Below are positions 34,446 through 42,888 of a stretch of DNA of 64,000 nt, piece after piece; the stretch's first letter is position 1; every line of letters starts with the position of its first letter. This DNA comes from Sphingomonas sp. CCH21-G11 (GTDB lineage: Bacteria > Pseudomonadota > Alphaproteobacteria > Sphingomonadales > Sphingomonadaceae), in NCBI RefSeq assembly GCF_001555965.1, contig NZ_LSHX01000035.1, forward strand, positions 1-64,000, read 5' to 3'. Both the position numbers and the translations under genes were made by a program. The notes beneath the pieces are model-generated. The model did not search any database and was not told the origin of the DNA. It saw only the letters and a list, made by a program, of their open reading frames with translations.

Positions 34446-37400
34446 TCAGCCGAGCGCGGCGGTCGCGCCCATTGCGGGGCTGGGGCACGCGATCTTGACG
34501 AAGGGGTCGACGACGAACGGGTTGGTGCCGCCAAAGGTGCGCACGCGGAAGTTGAAGCGTGCGCCAGCCTGGGTCAGGCTGCCTTCGCCGATGACGGGCG
34601 AGGCGCCGGGCTTGATCGCTGCGGCCTTCATCATGCGGAACACCGCCCATTGGCCGGGCCAGGAGCGGACCTGGGGCGCGCCGCTGTCGGCGACGGTGAA
34701 CTCGACCGCCGCATCGCCGGTCCCCGGCCAGTCGAAGGTGACGGGCACCGGCACCTTGCCGTCGAAGTTGAGCGTCTGGCCGTCGATGGTCAGCTTGACC
34801 GCGCTCGCCCCGGCCAGCGCCACCGGCTCGATCTGATAGGCGAGGCGCGCGGCATTGGGATCGCTGGCGAAGAAGGTGCGCGTCACGCTGTTCGCGGCCT
34901 GGAGCGCGCGGACATTGGCTTCGGTCAGTCCGACTTCGCCGGCATTGTCGAGCGCGCGCCATTCGGGCGCAGTCGTGTCGATATAGCCGGCGAGCTGTTC
35001 GCCGACGAACTTCGCGAACTGGCCCTGGGGCGCGAAGAAGCGCTGAAAATCGGGGATGGAGAGCTCGGCGGTCGCTGCCGGCTGCACCGGAAAGGCGCGG
35101 GTCAGCGTGCCGGTGCACTGGTCGCCGAAACTGGCGTTGAGCGCCGCGCCCATCTGGGCCAGTCGCGCGCCGCCCAGCGCGACATTGGCGTCGCTCGCCA
35201 CCGCCTTGATCCAGATCGCGGCCGGTGCGGGCATCGAATTGGCCGACTGGTCGAGCTGGGCGACCAGCGCGCGCACCTCGAGGCTCTGTTCCGATCCGCT
35301 GCCGCCGCCGCCGCCCGGCAGGACGGAGACGATGTTGAGCTTGTCGGCGAGCTGACCCATCGTCGCCAGCGCCGCATCGATCGGCGCGTTGGGCGCAGGC
35401 GCGCCGCCGCCGGCCGGAATGCCGACGAACAGGCGCAGCGGCAGGAACGCGTTGACCACGCTGGTGCGCGGATCGTCCGCCGACGGGCCGATGCCGGCCG
35501 CGTTCATCGCCTGGCCGATCAGCCCGCCCGGCGCCTTGGGCGTCGCCTTGGGCGGGGTCATGTCGGTCGCCTTGGCGATCGCGGTCATCAGCGGCTTGAT
35601 CGGCGACAAGGGCCCGCTGCCGTCGCGCAGCCGCTGGATATTGTCGCCGAGCGCGGTGACCGGGCGCGGCTGCATCGCCGCCAGATAGGCCTGCCAGCGG
35701 CTGAGGAACTCGGCGAAATAGAGGCGCTCGAGATCGCGCTTGAGCGCGCCCAGCTCGGCGGGCGACATGTTCGTCGCGACGCCGGCGTCCCCGACGACCC
35801 AGCGTTCCTCCTCCAGCAACTGCGCGCCGCTGGCGACGATCGGCAGGAAGGTCTTGTCATAGCCGGTGCGGGTGAACAGCGCCGGTACGCCCGCGCCGGG
35901 GGCGAACGCGCCGCCGGGGGCAAAGAAGATTTCGGGGCTGGGGCCGGCATTGTCGCGCGCGCTCCACATCGTGTCGCCCTGCTCGATCGCCTTGCTCTTC
36001 AACCGGCCATAGACGCGCACCGCTGCCGGTTGCGCACGCAGCACCGCGCGCGCGGCTTCAATCCGGCTGTCGTCGACCGCGACCGGGCGGAAGGCGCCGC
36101 CCTCGAACAGGGCGCTGGTGTGGCGCGCAAGCTCGCCCGCCTCGCTTTGCGGATCGCCGCCGCCGCCGCGCGCCAGCCATGCCGGCTGGACCCAGGACAG
36201 GATCTGTTCGGCCTGCATCGGCCCGCGCCCGCCCAGGATCAGATAGGATTTGAGGTCGTCATAAAGCGCGGATGGCTGCGCGACATCGGCGCTCAACCGC
36301 TCTTCGGCCAGGCCGGCAAGGATCGGCGTCAGCCGCCGTTGCAGATCGCGGCCATAGATGCCGCTCAACTCGCCCGACAGCCGCCCGGCCTGGCCCAGCC
36401 CGAGCGCGAAGTCGCTGGCGTCGCGCATCTCCGCGGTCGCCCTGCCCAGAACGCCCAGCGCGGCCAGGTCCTGCTCGACGGTCGCGCTGCCGCCGCGCGA
36501 GGTGCCGGCGGCTTCGGCATAGCTGGCCGAGGTCGTGTAGATGCCGTCGATCAGCTCGACATTGCGGAAATAGCCCCAGGTCCACAGTCCGACCGCGACG
36601 GCGAGTGCCACCGCGCCCCCCGCGATGCCGAACACATAACGCTGGCGTGCGCGCCGCTCGGCCGCCTCGTTGCGACCGGCCAGCCCCTGTTCGGGGATGA
36701 TCAGGTCGGAGAAGAACCGCTTGAGGAAATAGCTGCGTCCCTGGCCGACCGCGTTGGCCGACGCGATCGGGGGCACGCCCTGCGTCAGCAGGATGCGGTC
36801 GACCGGGTTGCCGGTCTGGGTGCCCGACGCGAGATAGATGCCGCGCACCCGCGCCGGCGCGTCGAAGCGCGACTTCTGGCCGAGTGCGGCGAGCAGCGTG
36901 GCAATTGGCGTGCGCAGCGAGGCGAGCTGGGCGGGGAACATCGCGATCTGGCCGCGGAGCGGCAGCTGCGCCTCGTTCTGCATCCGATCGACGACGCGCC
37001 CGGCGATGCTGCTGACCAGATCGTCGAAGCCCCTGAGCACCGCGTCATTGTCCGCGCCGTCGCCCGGTGCGGTCGTGCCGAACACCTGATCGCTTTCCGC
37101 GTCGGTGCTGCGCGCGAAATATTCGCGGAAACCGGCGAGCAGGTCGGCCTTGGTGATCATCACATAGACCGGCAAATCCTGGCCCAGCGTCCCGCCAAGC
37201 TCGTTCAGGCGCGCGCGAATGTTCTGGGCATGCGACGCCATTTTCGCCGCATCGGCGAAATCGGGGGCGGGGATGGCGACGATCACGCCGTTCAAGGGCT
37301 GGAGCGGGCGGTGCTGCTTCAGGAGGTTGAGAAAGCTCTGCCACCCCTCCGCATCCGCCTTGGCATCCAGATCCTGGGTGACATAGCGTCCGGCCGTGTC

Positions 37401-37916
37401 GATCAGTACTGCTTCGTCGGTGAACCACCAGTCGCAATTGGGCGTGTTGGGCTGGCCGCGCAGCGCGCGATATTCACCCGCGACCGCGGTCGGAAAGCCC
37501 AGCCCCGAATTGAGCAGCGCAGTCGTCTTGCCCGCGCCCGATGGGCCGATGATCGCATACCAGGGCAGCTGATAGGCATAGGCCTGGCGCTGGCCGAGCT
37601 TGGCGGATTTGAGCATCGCCAGCGCTTCGCCCAGCTTGGCCGAAATCTCGTCATGGTCGGCCGGGTTTTTGGGCGCCAGCGCCTCCATCAGCGCCGCGTT
37701 CTTCTTCTTCTCGCGGCGCCGCGCCAGCCACCCGTAGATGCCGACGCCGATCAGCGGCAGCAGCGCGACGACCAGCGTCACCGGCCACCAGCCGAGCGGG
37801 CGGAAATCGGCGATCGCGATCAGCGGACCGATGAACCACAGGATCAGCCCGAGCAGGATCGCGCCGAGCACGCGCCAGAACCAGGGATTGCGGAACAGGG
37901 ATTTGAGCGCAGTCAT
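34446..37916 (-). CDS. tssM: T6SS membrane protein TssM (IcmF family)
   Basis: The product is 1156 aa, a typical length. Two N-terminal membrane helices (~15-65) precede the GTPase-like domain with Walker A IIGPSGAGKTTALLNSGLGF, then WWFTDEAVLIDTAGRYVTQD and VYVMITKADLLAGF. A third helix (~435-455, GIAGGAVALAVAVGLWTW) leads into the large periplasmic part and the C-terminal beta domain. The start at 37916 is chosen for GAGGGAGGG upstream. TssM spans the inner membrane, binds TssL and reaches the outer membrane; normally it docks TssJ, which is not found here. Last gene of the main T6SS run. Confidence 0.95.
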   Translation of the reverse strand: MTALKSLFRNPWFWRVLGAILLGLILWFIGPLIAIADFRPLGWWPVTLVVALLPLIGVGIYGWLARRREKKKNAALMEALAPKNPADHDEISAKLGEALAMLKSAKLGQRQAYAYQLPWYAIIGPSGAGKTTALLNSGLGFPTAVAGEYRALRGQPNTPNCDWWFTDEAVLIDTAGRYVTQDLDAKADAEGWQSFLNLLKQHRPLQPLNGVIVAIPAPDFADAAKMASHAQNIRARLNELGGTLGQDLPVYVMITKADLLAGFREYFARSTDAESDQVFGTTAPGDGADNDAVLRGFDDLVSSIAGRVVDRMQNEAQLPLRGQIAMFPAQLASLRTPIATLLAALGQKSRFDAPARVRGIYLASGTQTGNPVDRILLTQGVPPIASANAVGQGRSYFLKRFFSDLIIPEQGLAGRNEAAERRARQRYVFGIAGGAVALAVAVGLWTWGYFRNVELIDGIYTTSASYAEAAGTSRGGSATVEQDLAALGVLGRATAEMRDASDFALGLGQAGRLSGELSGIYGRDLQRRLTPILAGLAEERLSADVAQPSALYDDLKSYLILGGRGPMQAEQILSWVQPAWLARGGGGDPQSEAGELARHTSALFEGGAFRPVAVDDSRIEAARAVLRAQPAAVRVYGRLKSKAIEQGDTMWSARDNAGPSPEIFFAPGGAFAPGAGVPALFTRTGYDKTFLPIVASGAQLLEEERWVVGDAGVATNMSPAELGALKRDLERLYFAEFLSRWQAYLAAMQPRPVTALGDNIQRLRDGSGPLSPIKPLMTAIAKATDMTPPKATPKAPGGLIGQAMNAAGIGPSADDPRTSVVNAFLPLRLFVGIPAGGGAPAPNAPIDAALATMGQLADKLNIVSVLPGGGGGSGSEQSLEVRALVAQLDQSANSMPAPAAIWIKAVASDANVALGGARLAQMGAALNASFGDQCTGTLTRAFPVQPAATAELSIPDFQRFFAPQGQFAKFVGEQLAGYIDTTAPEWRALDNAGEVGLTEANVRALQAANSVTRTFFASDPNAARLAYQIEPVALAGASAVKLTIDGQTLNFDGKVPVPVTFDWPGTGDAAVEFTVADSGAPQVRSWPGQWAVFRMMKAAAIKPGASPVIGEGSLTQAGARFNFRVRTFGGTNPFVVDPFVKIACPSPAMGATAALG

Positions 37917-37930
37917 GGCCTTGCCCTCCC

Positions 37931-39421
37931 TCAGCGCCACGCGACGTCGTTGGCGACGCGGATTTCGACGCGCCGGTTCTGTCGCCGCCCGTCATCGGTC
38001 GTGTTGTCGCCGATCGGGCGGGTGTCGCCCAGCCCGGTGGCGGTGACGCGCGATCCATCAGCCAGCCCCGCCGCCTTGATCGCATCGCCGACCGCACGCG
38101 CGCGGGCAACCGACAATTCCTGATTGGAGGGGAAGGCGAGGCTGCGGATTGCCTGATCGTCGGTATGCCCCTCGATCCGGATCGGCCCTTTGGACAGGTT
38201 GGCCGCTTCGGCGAGCCGCCCGAACGTGTCCTGCCAAGCGCCCGACGGTTCCGCCTGTGCGGACGCGAACAGGCCCTGATTGTTGAGGCGCATCACGATC
38301 TCGTTGCCCTCGCGCAGCACGTCGAGCCGTTCGGCCTGGATGTCGGGGGCCAGAATCTCGCGCATCCGGTCATAGGTCGGAGTCGCGGTCTCGGGCGCGG
38401 GCGGGGGCGGGGGCACGACCTGTGCGGTGCCGACCGCCTGGTTGAGGCTGGCGATCGCGGCATCGGCCTGGGTGCTGAGGCGATAGAGCAGCGCGGCGAA
38501 GAGCAGCGCGCCGACCGCCGCCAGCCCGGCCAGGATCGCCCAGAGCGGGATGCGCGGCGCATAGCTACCCGCCGCCACCGTCTGGCCGCGCCATTGCGGC
38601 GACAATTCGCCGGTCGCCGCCTGTCCGCGCCGGGCGATGGCGGTGGCCAGGCCCGAACGGCGTTGATGCAGCAGCGACTGGCCGCGCGGATCGAGCGCGG
38701 CGCGCCCTTCGAACCCGAGCGAGAGGCATTGATAGAGTAGCTCCATCAGCCGGGGTTCGCGATTGGGGTCCTGTTCCATCCGCTCGGCGAACTGGAACAG
38801 GCGGTCGCCGCCCTGCGTGTCGTTGTGATAGGCGGCGAGCAGGCTATGCTGCGACCACGGGCTGTTCGCGCCCCAGGGCGTGGACATGACGGCATCGTCG
38901 ACGAACGCCGACAGGATGTAATGCGCGAGCTGCACCGTCTTTGGGTCGAGCCCCAGATTGCGCGCGCGCGGGCTGAAGGCGTCGAGCTCGCGAATGGCGA
39001 GTTGGCGCAGCGATCCGAGATCGGGGCCGACCGGCATCGACCGCACCCGGCTGGCGAGGTGGATCAGGCGACCGGCGGCGGCGACCAGCGGTTCGGGGCC
39101 GTACAGGTCGGGCTCGGCCGCCGCGAAATCGAGCCGCCCGGCGGTCGCACCGCCGGGGGGCGATCCGGCCGGGGCGGGCGCGGCGCGCGGCGGTCCGCCG
39201 GGACCGATCTGCTGCGGCTGGGGCGGCACATAGCCGCCGGGCGCGGGCGCAGTGCCGGGGATCATCGTGCGCTCGCCGGCCGCGCCAGCGGGCGGAGCAG
39301 CGGGCGGCGGCACGGGCGCAGTCGGCGGCGGAAAGCCCGGCGCGCCGGCCGGGCGGCCGGGCTGGAAAACGGTGCGTTCGCCGTCGGCGGGACCGTCGGG
39401 ATCGCCGGGCTTGCCGCTCAT
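37931..39421 (-). CDS. tssL: T6SS protein TssL with fused OmpA domain
   Basis: The product is 496 aa. A Pro/Gly-rich N-terminus (~1-90) leads to the DotU domain: RLIHLASRVRSMPVGPDLGS, AHYILSAFVDDAVMSTPWGA, FQFAERMEQDPNREPRLMEL, YQCLSLGFEGR. One membrane helix (~293-315) follows, then a peptidoglycan-binding OmpA domain (IRIEGHTDDQAIRSLAFPSN, VTATGLGDTRPIGDNTTDDG, RRQNRRVEIRV). It belongs to the evolved class that anchors the T6SS in the cell wall. The start at 39421 overlaps the tssK stop. Confidence 0.94.
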   Translation of the reverse strand: MSGKPGDPDGPADGERTVFQPGRPAGAPGFPPPTAPVPPPAAPPAGAAGERTMIPGTAPAPGGYVPPQPQQIGPGGPPRAAPAPAGSPPGGATAGRLDFAAAEPDLYGPEPLVAAAGRLIHLASRVRSMPVGPDLGSLRQLAIRELDAFSPRARNLGLDPKTVQLAHYILSAFVDDAVMSTPWGANSPWSQHSLLAAYHNDTQGGDRLFQFAERMEQDPNREPRLMELLYQCLSLGFEGRAALDPRGQSLLHQRRSGLATAIARRGQAATGELSPQWRGQTVAAGSYAPRIPLWAILAGLAAVGALLFAALLYRLSTQADAAIASLNQAVGTAQVVPPPPPAPETATPTYDRMREILAPDIQAERLDVLREGNEIVMRLNNQGLFASAQAEPSGAWQDTFGRLAEAANLSKGPIRIEGHTDDQAIRSLAFPSNQELSVARARAVGDAIKAAGLADGSRVTATGLGDTRPIGDNTTDDGRRQNRRVEIRVANDVAWR

Positions 39422-40761
39422 TGCTGTGCCCCCCTGATCGCCCACATCTCGAGTTCAAGCCCCGGTATCTCGCCGGCGACGTGCAGCGCCACCGCGCCCG
39501 ATGTGCGCACCGTCTGCCATTGGTCGTGGCGGGTGTTGATCGTGAAATAGACGGTGTTGGCGCGGAACGGAATCTGGCGCGGCTCGGATGGCATCGGATA
39601 GATGTCCGCGCCCGGCAGCTGGCGCATCACCAGGTCGCGGATATGTTCGACCGAGCCGATCTTGGCGCGGCGGGGCAGGTTGACGCGCAGCTGCTCGGTA
39701 TCGACCGCCGCGCGTGCCGCCAGCACGAAGGACGCGCTGGTGAACAGCGACCGGTCGCTGATCTGGCCGACCGAAATGCCATAGGCGCGCGGCTCGAGCG
39801 GGATGGCGACGGCGCTCTGCTCGAACACCGCGCTCAGCGAGCGGCGAAGGTCGTTCATCACCGCGTCGAAGCACGCCCGCTGGTCGCGATGCGCATAGAG
39901 CGGCATGAAGGTCGGGCGGTTGCCCGCGGTCGTGAAGGTGGCAAGTTCGGCCGCGAGCACGCACAAATGGCCGTAAAGATCGGCCGGATGCAGCACCGGC
40001 AGCGCGGCGAGATGCTTGATCGCGGCTTCCGCGCGGTTGACCGCCATCAGCATCAGGAAATCGCTGATGTCCGCGACGCCCTTCGCCCCCGGGGTGCCGA
40101 GGCGTCCGGCGATCGCCTCGGCGCGCTGGTGCAGCATCCCTTCCAGTTCCGACATGAAGCCGGTCAGCGTCGCACTCGCCATCGCGTTGACGCCGCAGGG
40201 GATGAAGCCCGGGTCGAGCGAGACGCTGTCGTCGGCGCGGCGTTCGATGACGCGCGCGATCGGCAGGGTGGTATAGCCGTCCAGCCCCTCTGCCTCGCTG
40301 CGCAGCGAAAGCTGCAGCCGACCGACATTCATCGGCACCCGCGATGCCGCACCATAGACCGAATCGGCCGCCTCGAACTCGACCGCGGCGAAGCGGGTCT
40401 CCGCCTGTGCCGATGGATCGAGCGCGACATCGGCGGTGCCCGCGCGCGATTGCGGCACGCACAGATGGATCGTCGCGTCGCGCAGATCGCGCATCACTTC
40501 GAGCGGCAGCGGGGCGGCGGCTTCCTCGGGCACGCGAAAGGGGGTGCCGTCGTCGAACACGCCGGCGCAACGGTTGAGCACCAGCTTGCCGGTCTTGAGC
40601 TGTCCCGCGTCGATCTGAAGCGCCGATACGCCATAGCCGTGCGCGACCAGCGGCGACACGCGCGCTTCCAGCTGCGCGCCGGTAAAGCGCTCGAACTGCT
40701 GGAAATGCTGCGGCCGCAGGAACATGCCCTCCGACCAGATCGGCTTGTTCTCCCAGGTCAC
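39418..40761 (-). CDS. tssK: T6SS baseplate protein TssK
   Basis: The product is 447 aa. The N-terminus, IWSEGMFLRPQHFQQFERFT, is the TssK/ImpJ signature. Further matches: LPIARVIERRADDSVSLDPG, ADISDFLMLMAVNRAEAAIK, HLAALPVLHPADLYGHLCVL, and the C-terminal head region GAVALHVAGEIPGLELEMWA. TssK links the baseplate (TssEFG) to the TssLM membrane complex. It overlaps tssL by four bases and lies 25 bases after the FHA gene. Confidence 0.95.
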   Translation of the reverse strand: MTWENKPIWSEGMFLRPQHFQQFERFTGAQLEARVSPLVAHGYGVSALQIDAGQLKTGKLVLNRCAGVFDDGTPFRVPEEAAAPLPLEVMRDLRDATIHLCVPQSRAGTADVALDPSAQAETRFAAVEFEAADSVYGAASRVPMNVGRLQLSLRSEAEGLDGYTTLPIARVIERRADDSVSLDPGFIPCGVNAMASATLTGFMSELEGMLHQRAEAIAGRLGTPGAKGVADISDFLMLMAVNRAEAAIKHLAALPVLHPADLYGHLCVLAAELATFTTAGNRPTFMPLYAHRDQRACFDAVMNDLRRSLSAVFEQSAVAIPLEPRAYGISVGQISDRSLFTSASFVLAARAAVDTEQLRVNLPRRAKIGSVEHIRDLVMRQLPGADIYPMPSEPRQIPFRANTVYFTINTRHDQWQTVRTSGAVALHVAGEIPGLELEMWAIRGAQQ

Positions 40762-40786
40762 TCGGCCATCACTCCCCCCGGTGGCG

Positions 40787-42269
40787 TCATTGTCCCGACT
40801 TCAGGAACTTTTCATAGCCCTCGCGAAAGGCGACGCTCATCACCCCGTTCGCGTTCGATACCGCATCGCGCCGCAACGCCTCGAAGATCGTTTGATACAC
40901 CGTCCACGGATCGATGCCACGCCGGAACGGCAGTCCTTTTTTCTGGCCCGCAGCCTGGGCGATCAGCTTCTCGATCTCGGGCGGCGACAGCCGGTCGAAC
41001 ACCGCGCTCAACGCGTGCTGGACGCCCGCCAGCATGGCAAGCTGGTGCTTTTTGATATCCTCGAACGCGGTGCGCACGGCTTCGTCGGCGGGCATGAAGC
41101 CGGGCAGCGGATCGCCGAGCAGGATGCGCGCGGCGTCGAGCGGGGCAAGGTGCTTGAGCGGATTGTTGCGCCCGATGCTCAGCTGAGTGCGCTCGACGCG
41201 GAACTCGTCCTTGAACGCGGCGCGGTCCTGGATGATGTCGGAGAGGCCGAGCACCACCTGGCGGTACATCACCCCCAGCCGCCGCATTGCGTCCGGCGAC
41301 AATTGCAGCTCGTCGGGGCCGATCCCGGCGCCTTCGTAAAATGCGGCCCAGTCGGGACCGGACGTGGACGCCGGCGCAGTTGGGGCGGCCGGGGCGGCGG
41401 GCGCTGCCGACGCGGCCGGGGGTGGCAGTTCGGCTGGGCTTGCCCGTCCCGGATCGGGCGCGGGCAGCGCAAAGGGGTCGTCGGTTTCTCCGTGCAGCGG
41501 CGCGGGGGTGAACGGCTCGGCCGGGAAAGGCACCTCGGCGAAGACATCGCTCTCGGGCGGCGGCAGCGGGGCGGGCGCGAACGGGTCGCCCGCGGGCAGC
41601 GGCATCGGCGCGAACGGGTCCGCGCCGCTTGCAGCAGCTCCGCCGGGCGGCGCGATCGCCCAGTCCTCCGGAATGCCGAAATCGGTCGGCGGCGGCAGCG
41701 GATCGGCCATGATCGGCCGGGCGAAGGCGTTGCCGAGCGGACCGGCAAAGCCGAAATCCTCGGGCGGCGGCGCGGACTGCGCCGGGCCGGCCAGCGGCGT
41801 GGGCGAAAAGCCCAGGAAATCGTCCATCGCGTTGCCGAGGAACTCGTGCACCTCTGCCTGGCGCTGCGCATTGCCCCACACCGGATCGACCGGGGTGTCG
41901 AACCACGCGTCGGGCTGGCCCAGACCCGACGGGCTGGCGGGCAGCGGCGGGGGTGGGGCGGGCAGTGATGACGAAATCGCCGATCAGCAGCCGGTCGTTG
42001 GCGCGGATCGCCACGGGCAGTTGCGGCGCGATCCGTCCGTCGGGGCGGTTGAGCGCGACGCCATTGGTGCTGGTGTCGATGACGAACAGGTCGAGGCCGA
42101 GCGCCGAGATCGTGCAATGTTCGCGCGAGATATGACCGTGTTCGTCGGGCAGCACCCAGTCGCACGTCTTCGCGCTGCGCCCGACCTTGATCTGGCCGGC
42201 GTCGAGCTGGCGCCGGTCGATAAAGGTTCCGGGCGGGTCGGTCGCCCTGGCAAGCAACAACGTCCACAT
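40787..42269 (-). pseudogene. tagH: T6SS FHA protein TagH, apparently frameshifted
   Basis: Two reading frames are needed. The first (start 42269) gives a full FHA domain: KVGRSAKTCDWVLPDEHGHI, SREHC, DTSTNGVALNRPDGR, up to LLIGDFVITA. Beyond ~41965 that frame becomes meaningless Arg/Pro-rich sequence. The +1 frame continues sensibly (LPASPSGLGQPDAWFDTPVD, then VWGNAQRQAEVHEFLGNAMD) through a Pro/Ala linker into the VI_FHA C-terminal domain (IGPDELQLSPDAMRRLGVMY, GRNNPLKHLAPLDAARILLG) ending at 40787. The shift falls in a G/C run at 41949-41962. It could be a real mutation, a slippage site or a sequencing error. Confidence 0.78.
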
Positions 42270-42278
42270 GATGACGGA

Positions 42279-42887
42279 TCAGCCCCCCGCCAGCCGCGCG
42301 CGGACCGACGCCTGGGCGGTTCGACCAACGTCCCCCTTCATCAACGCCAGCCCGATTTCGAGGAAATCGCCCAGCGACACGCGGCCGTTGAGCGCCGGCT
42401 CGAGCGTCAGCAGCAGCAGCGCGGTCCGCGTCGCGACTCCGGGCAGATGCGGTGCAGGCGGTACCGGTTGCTGCCCGCGCGGCGCGATCGATGCGCCGCT
42501 CCAATAGGCCGCCATCGCGGCCCAGCCGGGCGCGAGGTCGAGGTTGCAGCGATCGGCCGCCTCGCCCGCGCGCTCGGCATCGACCGGCGCGGTGCTCTGG
42601 ACCCAGTGTTCGGCGACCTCCACCGCGGCGAGATCCTCCGCACGCGCCGCCAGATCGGGCAGCAGCCGGACCGCGAGGCATGCCCACCACGCCGCCTGGC
42701 GATGCGGCAGGATCATGGTGAGCGCATAGACCGCGTCGCGGTAATTGCCCGTGGCGGCGAGCGCGGCGATCAGCCGTTCGGGCCCCGTCGCCCCGGCCAG
42801 CACCGCACGGCCCGCGGGGGACAGATTGGCCTTCTGCTCCAGCTCCGCACGCTGATAGCGCAACGCGATGACGGGCGTGCTCGCCAT
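42279..42887 (-). CDS. T6SS-associated DUF6931-like protein
   Basis: The product is 202 aa, entirely helical and Ala/Leu-rich (GPERLIAALAATGNYRDAVY, LTMILPHRQAAWWACLAVRL, DLAPGWAAMAAYWSGASIAP). This matches a family that I know from T6SS loci as DUF6931, located between vgrG and the FHA gene. The role is unknown; the tetratricopeptide-like pattern suggests an adaptor or chaperone. The start is one base after the vgrG stop, so translation is likely coupled. Confidence 0.75.
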   Translation of the reverse strand: MASTPVIALRYQRAELEQKANLSPAGRAVLAGATGPERLIAALAATGNYRDAVYALTMILPHRQAAWWACLAVRLLPDLAARAEDLAAVEVAEHWVQSTAPVDAERAGEAADRCNLDLAPGWAAMAAYWSGASIAPRGQQPVPPAPHLPGVATRTALLLLTLEPALNGRVSLGDFLEIGLALMKGDVGRTAQASVRARLAGG

Positions 42888-42888
42888 G

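Noticed and set aside
34650..38123. A very long plus-strand open frame opposite tssM and tssL
   Set aside because: It is Arg/Gly/Ala-rich antisense sequence typical of high-GC codon use. The minus strand carries recognisable TssM and TssL domains.
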